Shown piece after piece: positions 45,200-52,665 of a DNA stretch of 64,000 nucleotides. The stretch lies in assembly GCF_029338175.1 (NCBI RefSeq), contig NZ_CP119862.1, forward strand, positions 1,674,001 through 1,738,000. The letters are read 5' to 3'. The notes below the pieces were generated by a model. The model searched no databases and was not told the origin of the DNA. It saw nothing but the letters and a program-made list of their open reading frames with translations. Origin of the DNA: Citrobacter enshiensis. Lineage in GTDB: Bacteria > Pseudomonadota > Gammaproteobacteria > Enterobacterales > Enterobacteriaceae. How positions within the stretch are numbered: the stretch's first letter is position 1; every line of letters starts with the position of its first letter. Made by a program: the position numbers and the translations under genes.

Positions 45200-46960
45200 A
45201 TGAAAGCTGTAATGCTGATGTTTGATACGCTGACGCGTAACCACCTCGCCCCTTATGGGGGCGATGCCATCACCCCCAATTTTACCCGGCTGGCCCGAGA
45301 GTCCGCGCAGTTTGATAACTTCTATGTGGGCAGCATGCCGTGCATGCCTGCACGGCGCGAACTGCATACCGGGCGTTATAACTTTTTGCACCGCAGTTGG
45401 GGGCCAATGGAGCCGTTCGATTTCTCCACCTTCCAGGCTCTAAAGCAAGCCGGTGTTCACACTCATATGGTGACTGACCATAAACACTATTGGCGTGATG
45501 GTGGGGCGACCTACCATACCCGTTACTCCACCTTTGAGTTTATTCGGGGCCAGGAAGGTGATTGCTGGAAAGGCCAGGTTGAGAAACCAGCTATCAACTG
45601 GCAGGGCATGGAAGACGCAGAAACCCTGCGCCGTCGCAGTGGTCGTATGACCCAGGATCTGATCAACCGTGCAGCCATGCCAACCCAGGAAGAGCATTTC
45701 ACTCACCGTACCATCGGTGCTGGTTTGGAGTTTCTGGACACTAACCAGCATCAGGATAACTGGTTCCTGCAGATCGAATGCTTTGATCCCCATGAACCTT
45801 TCTTTGTCCCGGAGAAATACCTCGCACAGTATGGTTGTACCTCTGATGAATTTGACGGTTGGGTGCCCTATTACTGCGGCGCGCCGGGAGGGAAGGATGA
45901 TGATAAAGTCCGGAAATTCTACCAGGCTCTCATTACCATGTGTGATGACTACCTCGGGCAGGTGATGGACAAACTGAAGGCCCTGAATTTGTGGGAGGAC
46001 ACGCTGTTTATCGTCTGTACCGACCACGGTTTTCTGCTCGGTGAACATCAGTGGTGGGGCAAGAACATCATGCCGGTGTACAACGAAATCGCCAACACCC
46101 CGTTCTTTATCCGCGATCCACGCTGTAAAGCAGAAGGTGTACGCCGCAGCGCGCTGGCGCAGACCGTTGATATTCCGGCAACACTGTTGGACTATTTCGA
46201 TGTTCCACGCCCGCCGTCAATGACAGGTAAACCACTACGCCCAGCAGTGGAAAATGACACCCCAATAAGGGACTATGCGATGTTTGGCTACTTCGGCGGC
46301 CACATCAATATCACCGACGGTGACTACGTGTACATGCGTTGTCCGCGGGAGGAAGGGAAGGGGAGCTTATACGAATACACCCTGATGCCGACTCGTATCG
46401 ACAGCATGTTCAACGTCAGCGAGCTCAGGAACATTAGCATTCATCCCGGGTTTGATTTCACCCAGGGAGCGCAGGTGATGCAAATTCCGGCGACCTTTGG
46501 GTACATGGAACCGTGGCGTTTCGGGGATAAACTCTTCGATCTCAACTCTGACCCGCAGCAACTGCGCCCCCTGCGAGACAGTGAACGTGTTCTTCATTAT
46601 GCCCGGGCGATGACCGGACAGATGCAGCGACATGATGCGCCGCCTGAACTCTACACCCGCTTTGAACTGGACGCGCTGACGCCTGAACGCGAGCAGGCCT
46701 TTACTGAGCGCTGGGCCAAACAGACCGTGTGGACAGGGAAAGAGTATCGGTGTGAGCACCATGGTGTGGAAGAGGCGTTACGCTTTGTCCTCAGTGCCGC
46801 AACAAAAGAGGGGGTGTCCCAGGAAGATGTCCTGAAGCATTTCCCGGCAGAACATTTGCTGGTTGAAATGGATATTTTCACCCTGATCGATGCCTGCTTT
46901 ACTGGGGACCGACATAAGGCTCTGGTTTATCAGAGCCGGCTGCTGCTAAGGACGGAATAA
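45200..46960 (+). CDS. Type I sulfatase, cytoplasmic
   Basis: Sulfate-ester hydrolase of the alkaline-phosphatase fold, 586 residues. The formylglycine signature C48-M-P-A-R52, continuing to LHTGR, matches C-x-P-x-R...TG-R. Metal ligands include D9 in MLMFDT and the DH pair in VCTDHGFLLGEH. The N-terminus runs straight into the fold with no signal peptide, unlike most bacterial sulfatases. Together with a PTS permease 14 bases upstream, this suggests that the sulfated sugar is desulfated inside the cell, as its phosphate. The Cys-type site needs the divergent maturase. Confidence 0.93.
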   Translation: MKAVMLMFDTLTRNHLAPYGGDAITPNFTRLARESAQFDNFYVGSMPCMPARRELHTGRYNFLHRSWGPMEPFDFSTFQALKQAGVHTHMVTDHKHYWRDGGATYHTRYSTFEFIRGQEGDCWKGQVEKPAINWQGMEDAETLRRRSGRMTQDLINRAAMPTQEEHFTHRTIGAGLEFLDTNQHQDNWFLQIECFDPHEPFFVPEKYLAQYGCTSDEFDGWVPYYCGAPGGKDDDKVRKFYQALITMCDDYLGQVMDKLKALNLWEDTLFIVCTDHGFLLGEHQWWGKNIMPVYNEIANTPFFIRDPRCKAEGVRRSALAQTVDIPATLLDYFDVPRPPSMTGKPLRPAVENDTPIRDYAMFGYFGGHINITDGDYVYMRCPREEGKGSLYEYTLMPTRIDSMFNVSELRNISIHPGFDFTQGAQVMQIPATFGYMEPWRFGDKLFDLNSDPQQLRPLRDSERVLHYARAMTGQMQRHDAPPELYTRFELDALTPEREQAFTERWAKQTVWTGKEYRCEHHGVEEALRFVLSAATKEGVSQEDVLKHFPAEHLLVEMDIFTLIDACFTGDRHKALVYQSRLLLRTE

Positions 46961-46962
46961 TC

Positions 46963-47841
46963 ATGGACGTCTGGTTGCTTGAGAATGACCGCTATCAGGT
47001 GGTGGTCGCCGCTACCGGCGGAGAGTTATCAGGACTTCGGGATAAACTCACTGGTCGTCAGTGGTTGTGGCAACCGCAGGTAGATGTCTGGAATAATTCG
47101 GCCACACAGCTGTTTCCTGTGGTCGGCGCTCTTGTCCATGAGGGTATCCGGGTGGACGGGCAGTTCCTGTCGTTACCAGCACATGGTTTTTTGCGACGAC
47201 AGCCGTTTAGCTGCATTGAGAAGGGCGTGAACCATCTGCTGCTGGAGGCCCGGGCTACACCTGAAACCCTCAGTGCGTGGCCATGGTGCTGGCGGGTTCA
47301 GTTGCAACTCACGCTGCATTCGGACGGGCTCAGTGTGTCACAGCATGTTTTTAATGATGACCATCGCCCTTTCTGGTATTCCATCGGTTGGCATCCGGGA
47401 TTTGCAGTGCCTGTGGTCAGCAAACCGGGCTGGCATGTTGAGTTTGGCGAGAAGGAAGTCAGAGGGCCGTATCCAACACGTAATAGAACGCTGGTCACGG
47501 AAGGGCAGATGCAAACGACCACTTCCTTTCCGCTGACAGAAGCTTCGTTTCGCGCAGGCGCCGTTTACTTCGGCGGCAGTCAGCAACGGCAAATCAGGAT
47601 CTGTTCTCCCGAAGGCAAAACCATCATAGCGCTTGAAACGACCGAGCATGACTGGTTTGCGCTTTGGGGCGTTCCCGGCGTTGATCTGCTCTGTATTGAA
47701 CCTCTTGCCGGTACGACCGATGCCCCGGATTTTGAGGGGGATATAGAGAAAAAGCGCGGAATTCGGCGGCTTAACTCCGGCCAGAGTCAGGTATACGCGG
47801 TGAGACTGCGTTTTACGGTGGACGCATGCGCAGGGGATTGA
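46963..47841 (+). CDS. Aldose 1-epimerase (mutarotase)-like protein
   Basis: 292 residues, GalM-type beta-sandwich. Catalytic-type residues are visible: His in LPAHGFLRR (about residue 67), His in SIGWHPGF (about 143), and Glu in CIEPLAG (about 246). It starts 2 bases after the sulfatase stop. Probably interconverts anomers of the imported sugar or its phosphate before or after desulfation. Confidence 0.85.
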   Translation: MDVWLLENDRYQVVVAATGGELSGLRDKLTGRQWLWQPQVDVWNNSATQLFPVVGALVHEGIRVDGQFLSLPAHGFLRRQPFSCIEKGVNHLLLEARATPETLSAWPWCWRVQLQLTLHSDGLSVSQHVFNDDHRPFWYSIGWHPGFAVPVVSKPGWHVEFGEKEVRGPYPTRNRTLVTEGQMQTTTSFPLTEASFRAGAVYFGGSQQRQIRICSPEGKTIIALETTEHDWFALWGVPGVDLLCIEPLAGTTDAPDFEGDIEKKRGIRRLNSGQSQVYAVRLRFTVDACAGD

Positions 47842-47884
47842 CAGAATACCCGTTATTTTTCATGCAAAAAGGTCAGGTGAAGCG

Positions 47885-48766
47885 ATGAGTGTGAATCGCG
47901 AAAATGTACGGGTGTATATCAGTAATGTACTGGGTGGACTCAGTGAAACTGACCAGCATATTGCCCGGTTTATTCTGGAACAACCCGCGACCGTGGCGCA
48001 GATGCCTGTGCGCAAGCTGGCCGAAGCCATGTCGGTTAGCGAAGCAACTATCGTACGCTTTTGCAAAAAAATCGGCTATACCGGACTTCTGGAGTTGAAA
48101 GCAGCCCTCAAACGCGAGTTGTTGGATGAGCGCGAGCAACTCTTGCCGTCATCCCCGGATATCTTTCTGGACGATACCCGCAATGATGTGGCGCAGAAGA
48201 TTGCCATGACGGTGGAAACCACCATGAAAGAGACCATTGGTCTGCTGGATATGAAAGTGGTCAATCCTGTGGTGGAGCGATTTCTTGCAGCAAACCGCGT
48301 CCTGTTCGTGGGGTTCGGAGCCTCCGGTCTGTCGGCGATGGAAGCGCGCGATAAAATGAACCGTCAGGGCATCGATTCGGAAGCGTATACCGATCGCTTC
48401 ACTATGACGCTGAAGCTCGCCAATCTGAAGCCCGAAGATCTGGTTGTTGCATTTTCTCACTCCGGGGAAACGCCGGAAGTGGTCAATGCTTTCCGACTGG
48501 CCAAAAAAGCGGGGGCGCAGTGCCTGGCCATTACCCACAGTCCGCAGTCACCGCTGACAGAGTTGGCAGACACCTGGTTGCTGACCTGCGGTAGTGCCGG
48601 GCCGTATCAGGGGGACTCAATAGCCACCCGTATTTCACAGCTGTTCATGATTGAGTTTTTGTGCACGGAAGTTACCCGCCACAACCTGCGTGACAGCGCA
48701 TCGACTGGACTGTCGATAAAAGAACTGCTGATAAAAGAAAGGATCAAACGTGAGTCAACAGGATAA
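47885..48766 (+). CDS. MurR/RpiR-family regulator
   Basis: 293 residues: HTH_6 domain (about 1-78, with MSVSEATIVRFCKKIGY) and a sugar-phosphate-binding SIS domain (about 120-250, VGFGASGLSAMEA and FSHSGETPEV). Last enzymatic-regulatory gene of the sulfatase operon, so it probably senses the sugar phosphate made by the PTS and controls the operon and the divergent maturase. Its 3' end overlaps the first DUF202 gene by 17 bases. Confidence 0.92.
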   Translation: MSVNRENVRVYISNVLGGLSETDQHIARFILEQPATVAQMPVRKLAEAMSVSEATIVRFCKKIGYTGLLELKAALKRELLDEREQLLPSSPDIFLDDTRNDVAQKIAMTVETTMKETIGLLDMKVVNPVVERFLAANRVLFVGFGASGLSAMEARDKMNRQGIDSEAYTDRFTMTLKLANLKPEDLVVAFSHSGETPEVVNAFRLAKKAGAQCLAITHSPQSPLTELADTWLLTCGSAGPYQGDSIATRISQLFMIEFLCTEVTRHNLRDSASTGLSIKELLIKERIKRESTG

Positions 48767-49139
48767 TACCGCCGCTCCACGGCCTCGGGGCAAATGGTGG
48801 CTGGCTGGCAAAACACCTGATTATCGTTTTACTCTCGCCAACGAGCGAACGTTTCTCGCCTGGATACGTACCGCACTGGCGTTCATGGCTGGAGCTGTCG
48901 GAATTGAGCAGTTTTCTCCCCAACTGTCCTCTGCTGGGCTGCGTATCGGCATCTCAACAATGCTCCTGCTGGCCGCATCCAGCATGGGTTTTATGGCCTG
49001 GCTGCGTTGGCGACGTAATGAATATGCCATGCGCCTTGAAGGGAAGTTGCCCTATACCCGGGCACTGGCAGTTGTCGCGATCCTGATGATTGTGCTAGCG
49101 ATATTGCTGGTAATATTACTCTGGCAGGGACAACCATAA
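48750..49139 (+). CDS. DUF202 membrane protein, YidH-like
   Basis: 129 residues, GTG start inside the end of the RpiR gene with AAAGGAT before it. Starts with PDYRFTLANERTFLAWIRTAL, the DUF202 hallmark found in E. coli YidH, followed by three membrane segments. Function unknown. In E. coli K-12 yidH and yidG sit beside the sulfatase gene yidJ, so the link with sulfatases recurs. Confidence 0.85.
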   Translation: MSQQDNTAAPRPRGKWWLAGKTPDYRFTLANERTFLAWIRTALAFMAGAVGIEQFSPQLSSAGLRIGISTMLLLAASSMGFMAWLRWRRNEYAMRLEGKLPYTRALAVVAILMIVLAILLVILLWQGQP

Positions 49140-49402
49140 TGCCAGGAGACCCGGGATTACAATCAGAACGTACACACCTTTCCTGGAGAAGAACAGGATG
49201 GTCGATGCTTGTGCCGGCTCTTCTGTGTCTGCGTGGATGGAGCCACTACGGTGATCTTCTCTATGCTGTCGCGGGGGGGGGGTTGCTGAGCGGGGCTGTT
49301 GCGCTATTTTGTGGCCTGGGCCGTGGTCGGCACTATCTGATATCTCTGAATGTGGTGATTAGCGGAATCGTACTTTTATTCATGACAGTGTTTGACGGTT
49401 AG
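49139..49402 (+). CDS. DUF202 membrane protein, YidG-like, with a poly-G tract
   Basis: 87 residues; its ATG overlaps the stop of the previous gene (TAATG). DPGLQSERTHLSWRRTG is the DUF202/YidG start, followed by three hydrophobic segments. A run of ten G (49273-49282) encodes part of VAGGG in the second segment; a one-base slip would truncate the protein. Shorter than E. coli YidG (about 120). Confidence 0.82.
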   Translation: MPGDPGLQSERTHLSWRRTGWSMLVPALLCLRGWSHYGDLLYAVAGGGLLSGAVALFCGLGRGRHYLISLNVVISGIVLLFMTVFDG

Positions 49403-49728
49403 TGTCGATCACTTTGAGTGTCAGACATTGGGGCGGTTGACGATACTGAAGATAGGGAACAGCCGATATAGCACAGCCGTTATTTTCCGACAACACAGCA
49501 GTCTTTGACTGTTTCTTAGCTCCATGTGCAACTTCAACATAATTTTTGTATCGATATGATTGATATATAAACGCAAAATAAAATAAATATTTTATTGAGA
49601 TATTGGAGAAATTGCCACGCGTAAGAATGTGGTTGCAAAGAAAAACGCATGGAATTTAATTAATGCACATTTTAAAAAATGTAAGCGAGATACTTTCGAC
49701 TTTGCAGGACGTTGTCGATTTTATATGA
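49403..49728. other. Intergenic stretch at the junction of island and phage scar
   Basis: No supported gene. AT-rich from about 49540 onward. Contains ATTGAGATATTG (49594-49605) and CGCGTAAG (49618-49625), which align with the sequence at and beside the attachment core near cyaR (see findings). Confidence 0.5.
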
Positions 49729-49850
49729 CAACAGAGAATAAGATATCGCAATTAAGGGCTTGGAAACAATACAGAGTACTACTGAGCGGGGTTGATGCTG
49801 GCGAAGCGCCGGAAATTATATGGCCGGATAAAAATATAACATCTGCATAA
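49729..49850 (+). pseudogene. Remnant of a phage tail-fibre assembly (Tfa) gene
   Basis: The last ~40 codons (LRAWKQYRVLLSGVDAGEAP then EIIWPDK) match the characteristic C-terminus of P2/Mu/lambdoid tail-fibre assembly chaperones (W-x-x-YRVLLNRVD-x-x-x-APDIEWP). The open frame continues upstream to 49629 but without the rest of the Tfa domain, so only the 3' end of the gene survives. It supports a P2-like prophage having once occupied this site. Confidence 0.72.
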
Positions 49851-49893
49851 AGGGTAACCAGAATTTACTCAGCTACCCTTTATGCCACTGTAG

Positions 49894-50478
49894 TTATAAC
49901 ATGCTGTTATGACTAATAAATCGTGTCGTCTTAGTCGTGACAAGCGTACAATTATCTGGAATATCACAGTTAACGAATGACATCGCTCCAATTTTTACAT
50001 TATTTCCTATTTTGTGATTCAGGCCAACAATGCATGTGTTTGCACCAATGTCGACATTGTTTCCAATGTGCAGTGTGAATGATTTTCCATCGCTATCTTT
50101 TTGGCCAATTGTTGTGTTTTGGCGTATGACTAAGTTTTCACCTATATCTACCAAATGATGAATTACAATTCCATGATGGTGCGGAATTTTTAAGCCTTTG
50201 CCAATATTTGCGCCCAGTGAAATTTCACAACCAAATTTCTCCATCAGATGAGTATTGATTTGCTTGGCCGCTTTTTTTTGTAATTTACCACCGTTCAAAT
50301 ACATCTCATTTGCAAGACGCCACCAAAAAATAAAATTTCGGCCCCGGTGTTTTTTCTCTCTTAAAAGACGGTGCAATGAAAACTTCTCTCTTCTGATAAC
50401 TTCAGCTTTCCAGTAACTCAGCAGGTTGTGTGTATTACCAAAAAGAATAAAAATTAGCGCTAAAACGTACTTAAACAT
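49894..50478 (-). CDS. Hexapeptide-repeat (LbetaH) acyltransferase, CysE-like
   Basis: 194 residues. An N-terminal hydrophobic/basic helix is followed by a left-handed beta-helix of I-G-x-x-x repeats (about 90-185: LGANIGKGLKIPHHHGIVI, IGENLVIRQNTTIGQ, IGNNVDIGAN, IGNNVKIGA) with the His of HHHGIVIHH as catalytic candidate, as in serine O-acetyltransferases and surface-sugar acetyltransferases. It is AT-rich and lies within the phage scar, so it may be a cargo gene modifying LPS or another surface sugar. Acceptor unknown. Confidence 0.82.
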   Translation of the reverse strand: MFKYVLALIFILFGNTHNLLSYWKAEVIRREKFSLHRLLREKKHRGRNFIFWWRLANEMYLNGGKLQKKAAKQINTHLMEKFGCEISLGANIGKGLKIPHHHGIVIHHLVDIGENLVIRQNTTIGQKDSDGKSFTLHIGNNVDIGANTCIVGLNHKIGNNVKIGAMSFVNCDIPDNCTLVTTKTTRFISHNSML

Positions 50479-51019
50479 GACCAGTCCTGAACAGTCATCT
50501 TCTGTATTACATTATGTTTTCGCATCATCCAGATGCGCCTTCGCAACATATGATTACATAAAACTACCCAAGATAATTGATAAATATCATGATGACTCAA
50601 AAATTCACCGCTGTTGTGGCAGACAATTACCGTCCTGTGCAAGCCGGTGATTGTGGTTGCACATGTTGCAGAAGGAACCGCAGACGAGCTCGAAGAGGCA
50701 CAGAAACAGACTATTTCTAATATCACGCCGCCCACGCCCGCACGAGTCGCTATTTTACTGATACCGCAAAAGAGCGGTATCACCAGTGCACAAACATTAA
50801 CTGCAGTTGCACGTTAGTGACCACTGAAACCGTTGAGCGTTTTATCGGATCGCCGGGGGAGGTAGTACCCGCGCCGCCGCATCCGACATCATCTGGTCAG
50901 CAACAAATTCACTGGATGTGACAAACGAAAAAGCCCCGCATGAGCGAGGCTTTAGATATTCATGTGGTCAATGTGTGGACATGCCCTGAGATTGATTATT
51001 TTATTTCATTGAGATATTG
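50479..51019. other. Phage-scar sequence without a confident gene
   Basis: Contains overlapping open frames on both strands (about 50592-50817) that show no recognised domain and look like decayed coding sequence, and a terminator-type hairpin at 50929-50953. The rest carries no feature I can support. Confidence 0.5.
50929..50955. terminator. Rho-independent-type hairpin in the phage scar
   Basis: AAAAAGCCCCGC-ATGA-GCGAGGCTTTAG: stem of about 9 pairs with one mismatch and short A/T runs on both sides, a form common in phage genomes. Confidence 0.65.
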
Positions 51020-51106
51020 AAAAAAATACGCCTGCGTAAGGGAGATTACGCAGGCTAAGGAGGTGGTTCCTGGTACAGCTAGCATTTATGGGTTATGTTT
51101 TTCAGC
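51020..51106 (-). ncRNA. cyaR: CyaR (RyeE) small regulatory RNA
   Basis: 87-nt Hfq-dependent, CRP-activated sRNA. On the minus strand it begins GCTGAAAAACATAACCC, continues with CTAGCTGTACCAGGAACC and the seed ACCTCCTT, and ends with a terminator hairpin GCCTGCGTAA...TTACGCAGGC followed by a T-run. It matches E. coli CyaR almost base for base, with compensatory changes in the terminator stem. In E. coli it represses ompX, nadE, luxS and yqaE. It lies downstream of yegQ, as in E. coli. Confidence 0.95.
51021..51047. other. P2-type attachment core within the cyaR terminator
   Basis: The 27 bases from AAAAAATACG to GGGAGATT differ at 3 positions from the P2 core site as I recall it (AAAAAATAAGCCCGTG followed by TAAGGGAGATT). 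This is the usual P2 target beside yegQ, and it coincides with the sRNA terminator, which integration would rebuild. Confidence 0.6.
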
Positions 51107-51112
51107 GGATGG

Positions 51113-51118
51113 ATAATA
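51113..51118 (-). promoter_or_regulatory. -10 element of cyaR
   Basis: TATTAT on the minus strand, with 6 bases between it and the CyaR 5' G at 51106. Confidence 0.7.
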
Positions 51119-51137
51119 CCCTCAATAAACGAAGCGG

Positions 51138-51157
51138 TATGTGATCGGTTTCTAAAA
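51138..51157. promoter_or_regulatory. CRP site of cyaR
   Basis: TGTGA-TCGGTT-TCTAA, one strong and one weak half-site, centred at 51147.5, which is -41.5 from the CyaR start: the exact class II position. E. coli cyaR is CRP-activated. Confidence 0.7.
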
Positions 51158-51190
51158 ATCATTCCATCATGAAAAAATAACATGAATTAA

Positions 51191-52552
51191 TTACTTAGCA
51201 TGCGGGTTACGCGTGGATTCACCGGCAAAATTACGCATTAACAAGGCATAGTTAAGGTCGATATCCTGCGGGATTGGCATCCAGACCGTGTAACCGTCAC
51301 CCGGTGCAACTGGCATTGCTTCGCCTTTGGCATTTTCCATCTGTTCAAGGGTAAAGTTCACATTGCCTTGCGGCGTCATCAGTTCGAGGCTGTCGCCGAC
51401 GGTGAATTTATTCTTCACGATTACCGCTGCCAGTTCACCTTTACGCTCGCCGGTAAACTCACCGACAAATTGCTGACGCTCTGAAACGGAGAACCCATAC
51501 TCGTAATTCTGGTAATCGTCATGCGTGTGACGACGCAGGAAACCTTCGGTGTAACCGCGGTGCGCCAGACCTTCCAGCGTTTCCAGCAGTTGCGGGTCAA
51601 ACGGCCGACCCGCTGCGGCATCATCAATGGCTTTACGGTACACCTGCGCGGTGCGTGCGCAGTAGTAGTAAGACTTGGTACGACCTTCGATTTTCAGCGA
51701 ATGTACGCCCATCTGTGTCAGGCGTTCAACGTGGGCGATGGCGCGCAGATCCTTCGAGTTCATGATGTAGGTGCCGTGTTCGTCTTCGAACGCGGTCATG
51801 TACTCGCCCGGACGCTGGGCTTCTTCGATCATGAACACTTTGTCAGTGGGCGCGCCAATACCCAGCGTTGGTTCAACGTTCTGGACAGGGATCGGTTCGT
51901 ATTTGTGGACGATATTACCGACCGCATCTTCTTTCCCTTCCTGCACGTTGTATTCCCAACGGCAGGCGTTGGTGCAGGTTCCCTGGTTCGGGTCGCGCTT
52001 GTTGATGTAACCAGAAAGCAGGCAACGGCCGGAGTAGGCCATGCACAGCGCGCCATGAACGAAGATTTCAATCTCCATTTCGGGCACCTGGTTGCGGATC
52101 TCTTCAATCTCTTCCAGCGACAGCTCGCGGGAGAGGATCACGCGGGTCAGTCCCATTTGCTGCCAGAATTTTACCGTCGCCCAGTTGACGGCGTTCGCCT
52201 GAACCGACAGGTGAATGGCCATTTCCGGGAAGTGTTCACGAACCAGCATGATGAGCCCAGGATCGGACATGATCAGGGCATCCGGACCCATTTCCACCAC
52301 CGGCTTCAGGTCGCGGATAAAGGTTTTCAGTTTCGCGTTATGGGGGGCGATGTTAACAACCACGTAGAATTTTTTGCCAAGCGCATGGGCTTCATTGATG
52401 CCGAGCTGCAAATTTTCGTGGTTGAATTCATTGTTGCGCACGCGCAGTGAATAACGCGGTTGCCCCGCATAAACAGCATCTGCGCCATAAGCGAAAGCGT
52501 AACGCATATTTTTCAGCGTTCCCGCCGGGGAAAGGAGTTCCGGTTTAAACAT
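51191..52552 (-). CDS. yegQ: TrhP (YegQ), tRNA 5-hydroxyuridine synthesis protein
   Basis: Peptidase-U32-family protein that, with prephenate and Fe-S chemistry, contributes to 5-hydroxyuridine at tRNA position 34 in E. coli (now trhP). 453 residues as in E. coli. N-terminal barrel beginning ELLSPAGTLKNMRYAFAYGADAVY; the conserved Cys set lies in GALCMAYSGRCLLSGY and TCTNACRWEY; the U32 signature region is EIFVHGALCM. Start at 52552. Confidence 0.96.
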   Translation of the reverse strand: MFKPELLSPAGTLKNMRYAFAYGADAVYAGQPRYSLRVRNNEFNHENLQLGINEAHALGKKFYVVVNIAPHNAKLKTFIRDLKPVVEMGPDALIMSDPGLIMLVREHFPEMAIHLSVQANAVNWATVKFWQQMGLTRVILSRELSLEEIEEIRNQVPEMEIEIFVHGALCMAYSGRCLLSGYINKRDPNQGTCTNACRWEYNVQEGKEDAVGNIVHKYEPIPVQNVEPTLGIGAPTDKVFMIEEAQRPGEYMTAFEDEHGTYIMNSKDLRAIAHVERLTQMGVHSLKIEGRTKSYYYCARTAQVYRKAIDDAAAGRPFDPQLLETLEGLAHRGYTEGFLRRHTHDDYQNYEYGFSVSERQQFVGEFTGERKGELAAVIVKNKFTVGDSLELMTPQGNVNFTLEQMENAKGEAMPVAPGDGYTVWMPIPQDIDLNYALLMRNFAGESTRNPHAK

Positions 52553-52665
52553 AGTTTTCTCGTTCTGATGACAGGTCAGATCCGTCCCAACGGGTGGGAC
52601 GGTTAGGGGAGTGCCCCCACTTTAAGGGCGGGCATTGTAGCGCTAGCGGGCCTGTGAGTAAACGG

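Noticed and set aside
50460-50817. Overlapping open frames on both strands in the phage scar
   Set aside because: No domain recognised, poor start signals, and the frames contradict each other. More likely decayed phage sequence.
51521-52450. Antisense open frame (309 codons) within yegQ
   Set aside because: Shadow of yegQ; no independent evidence of translation.
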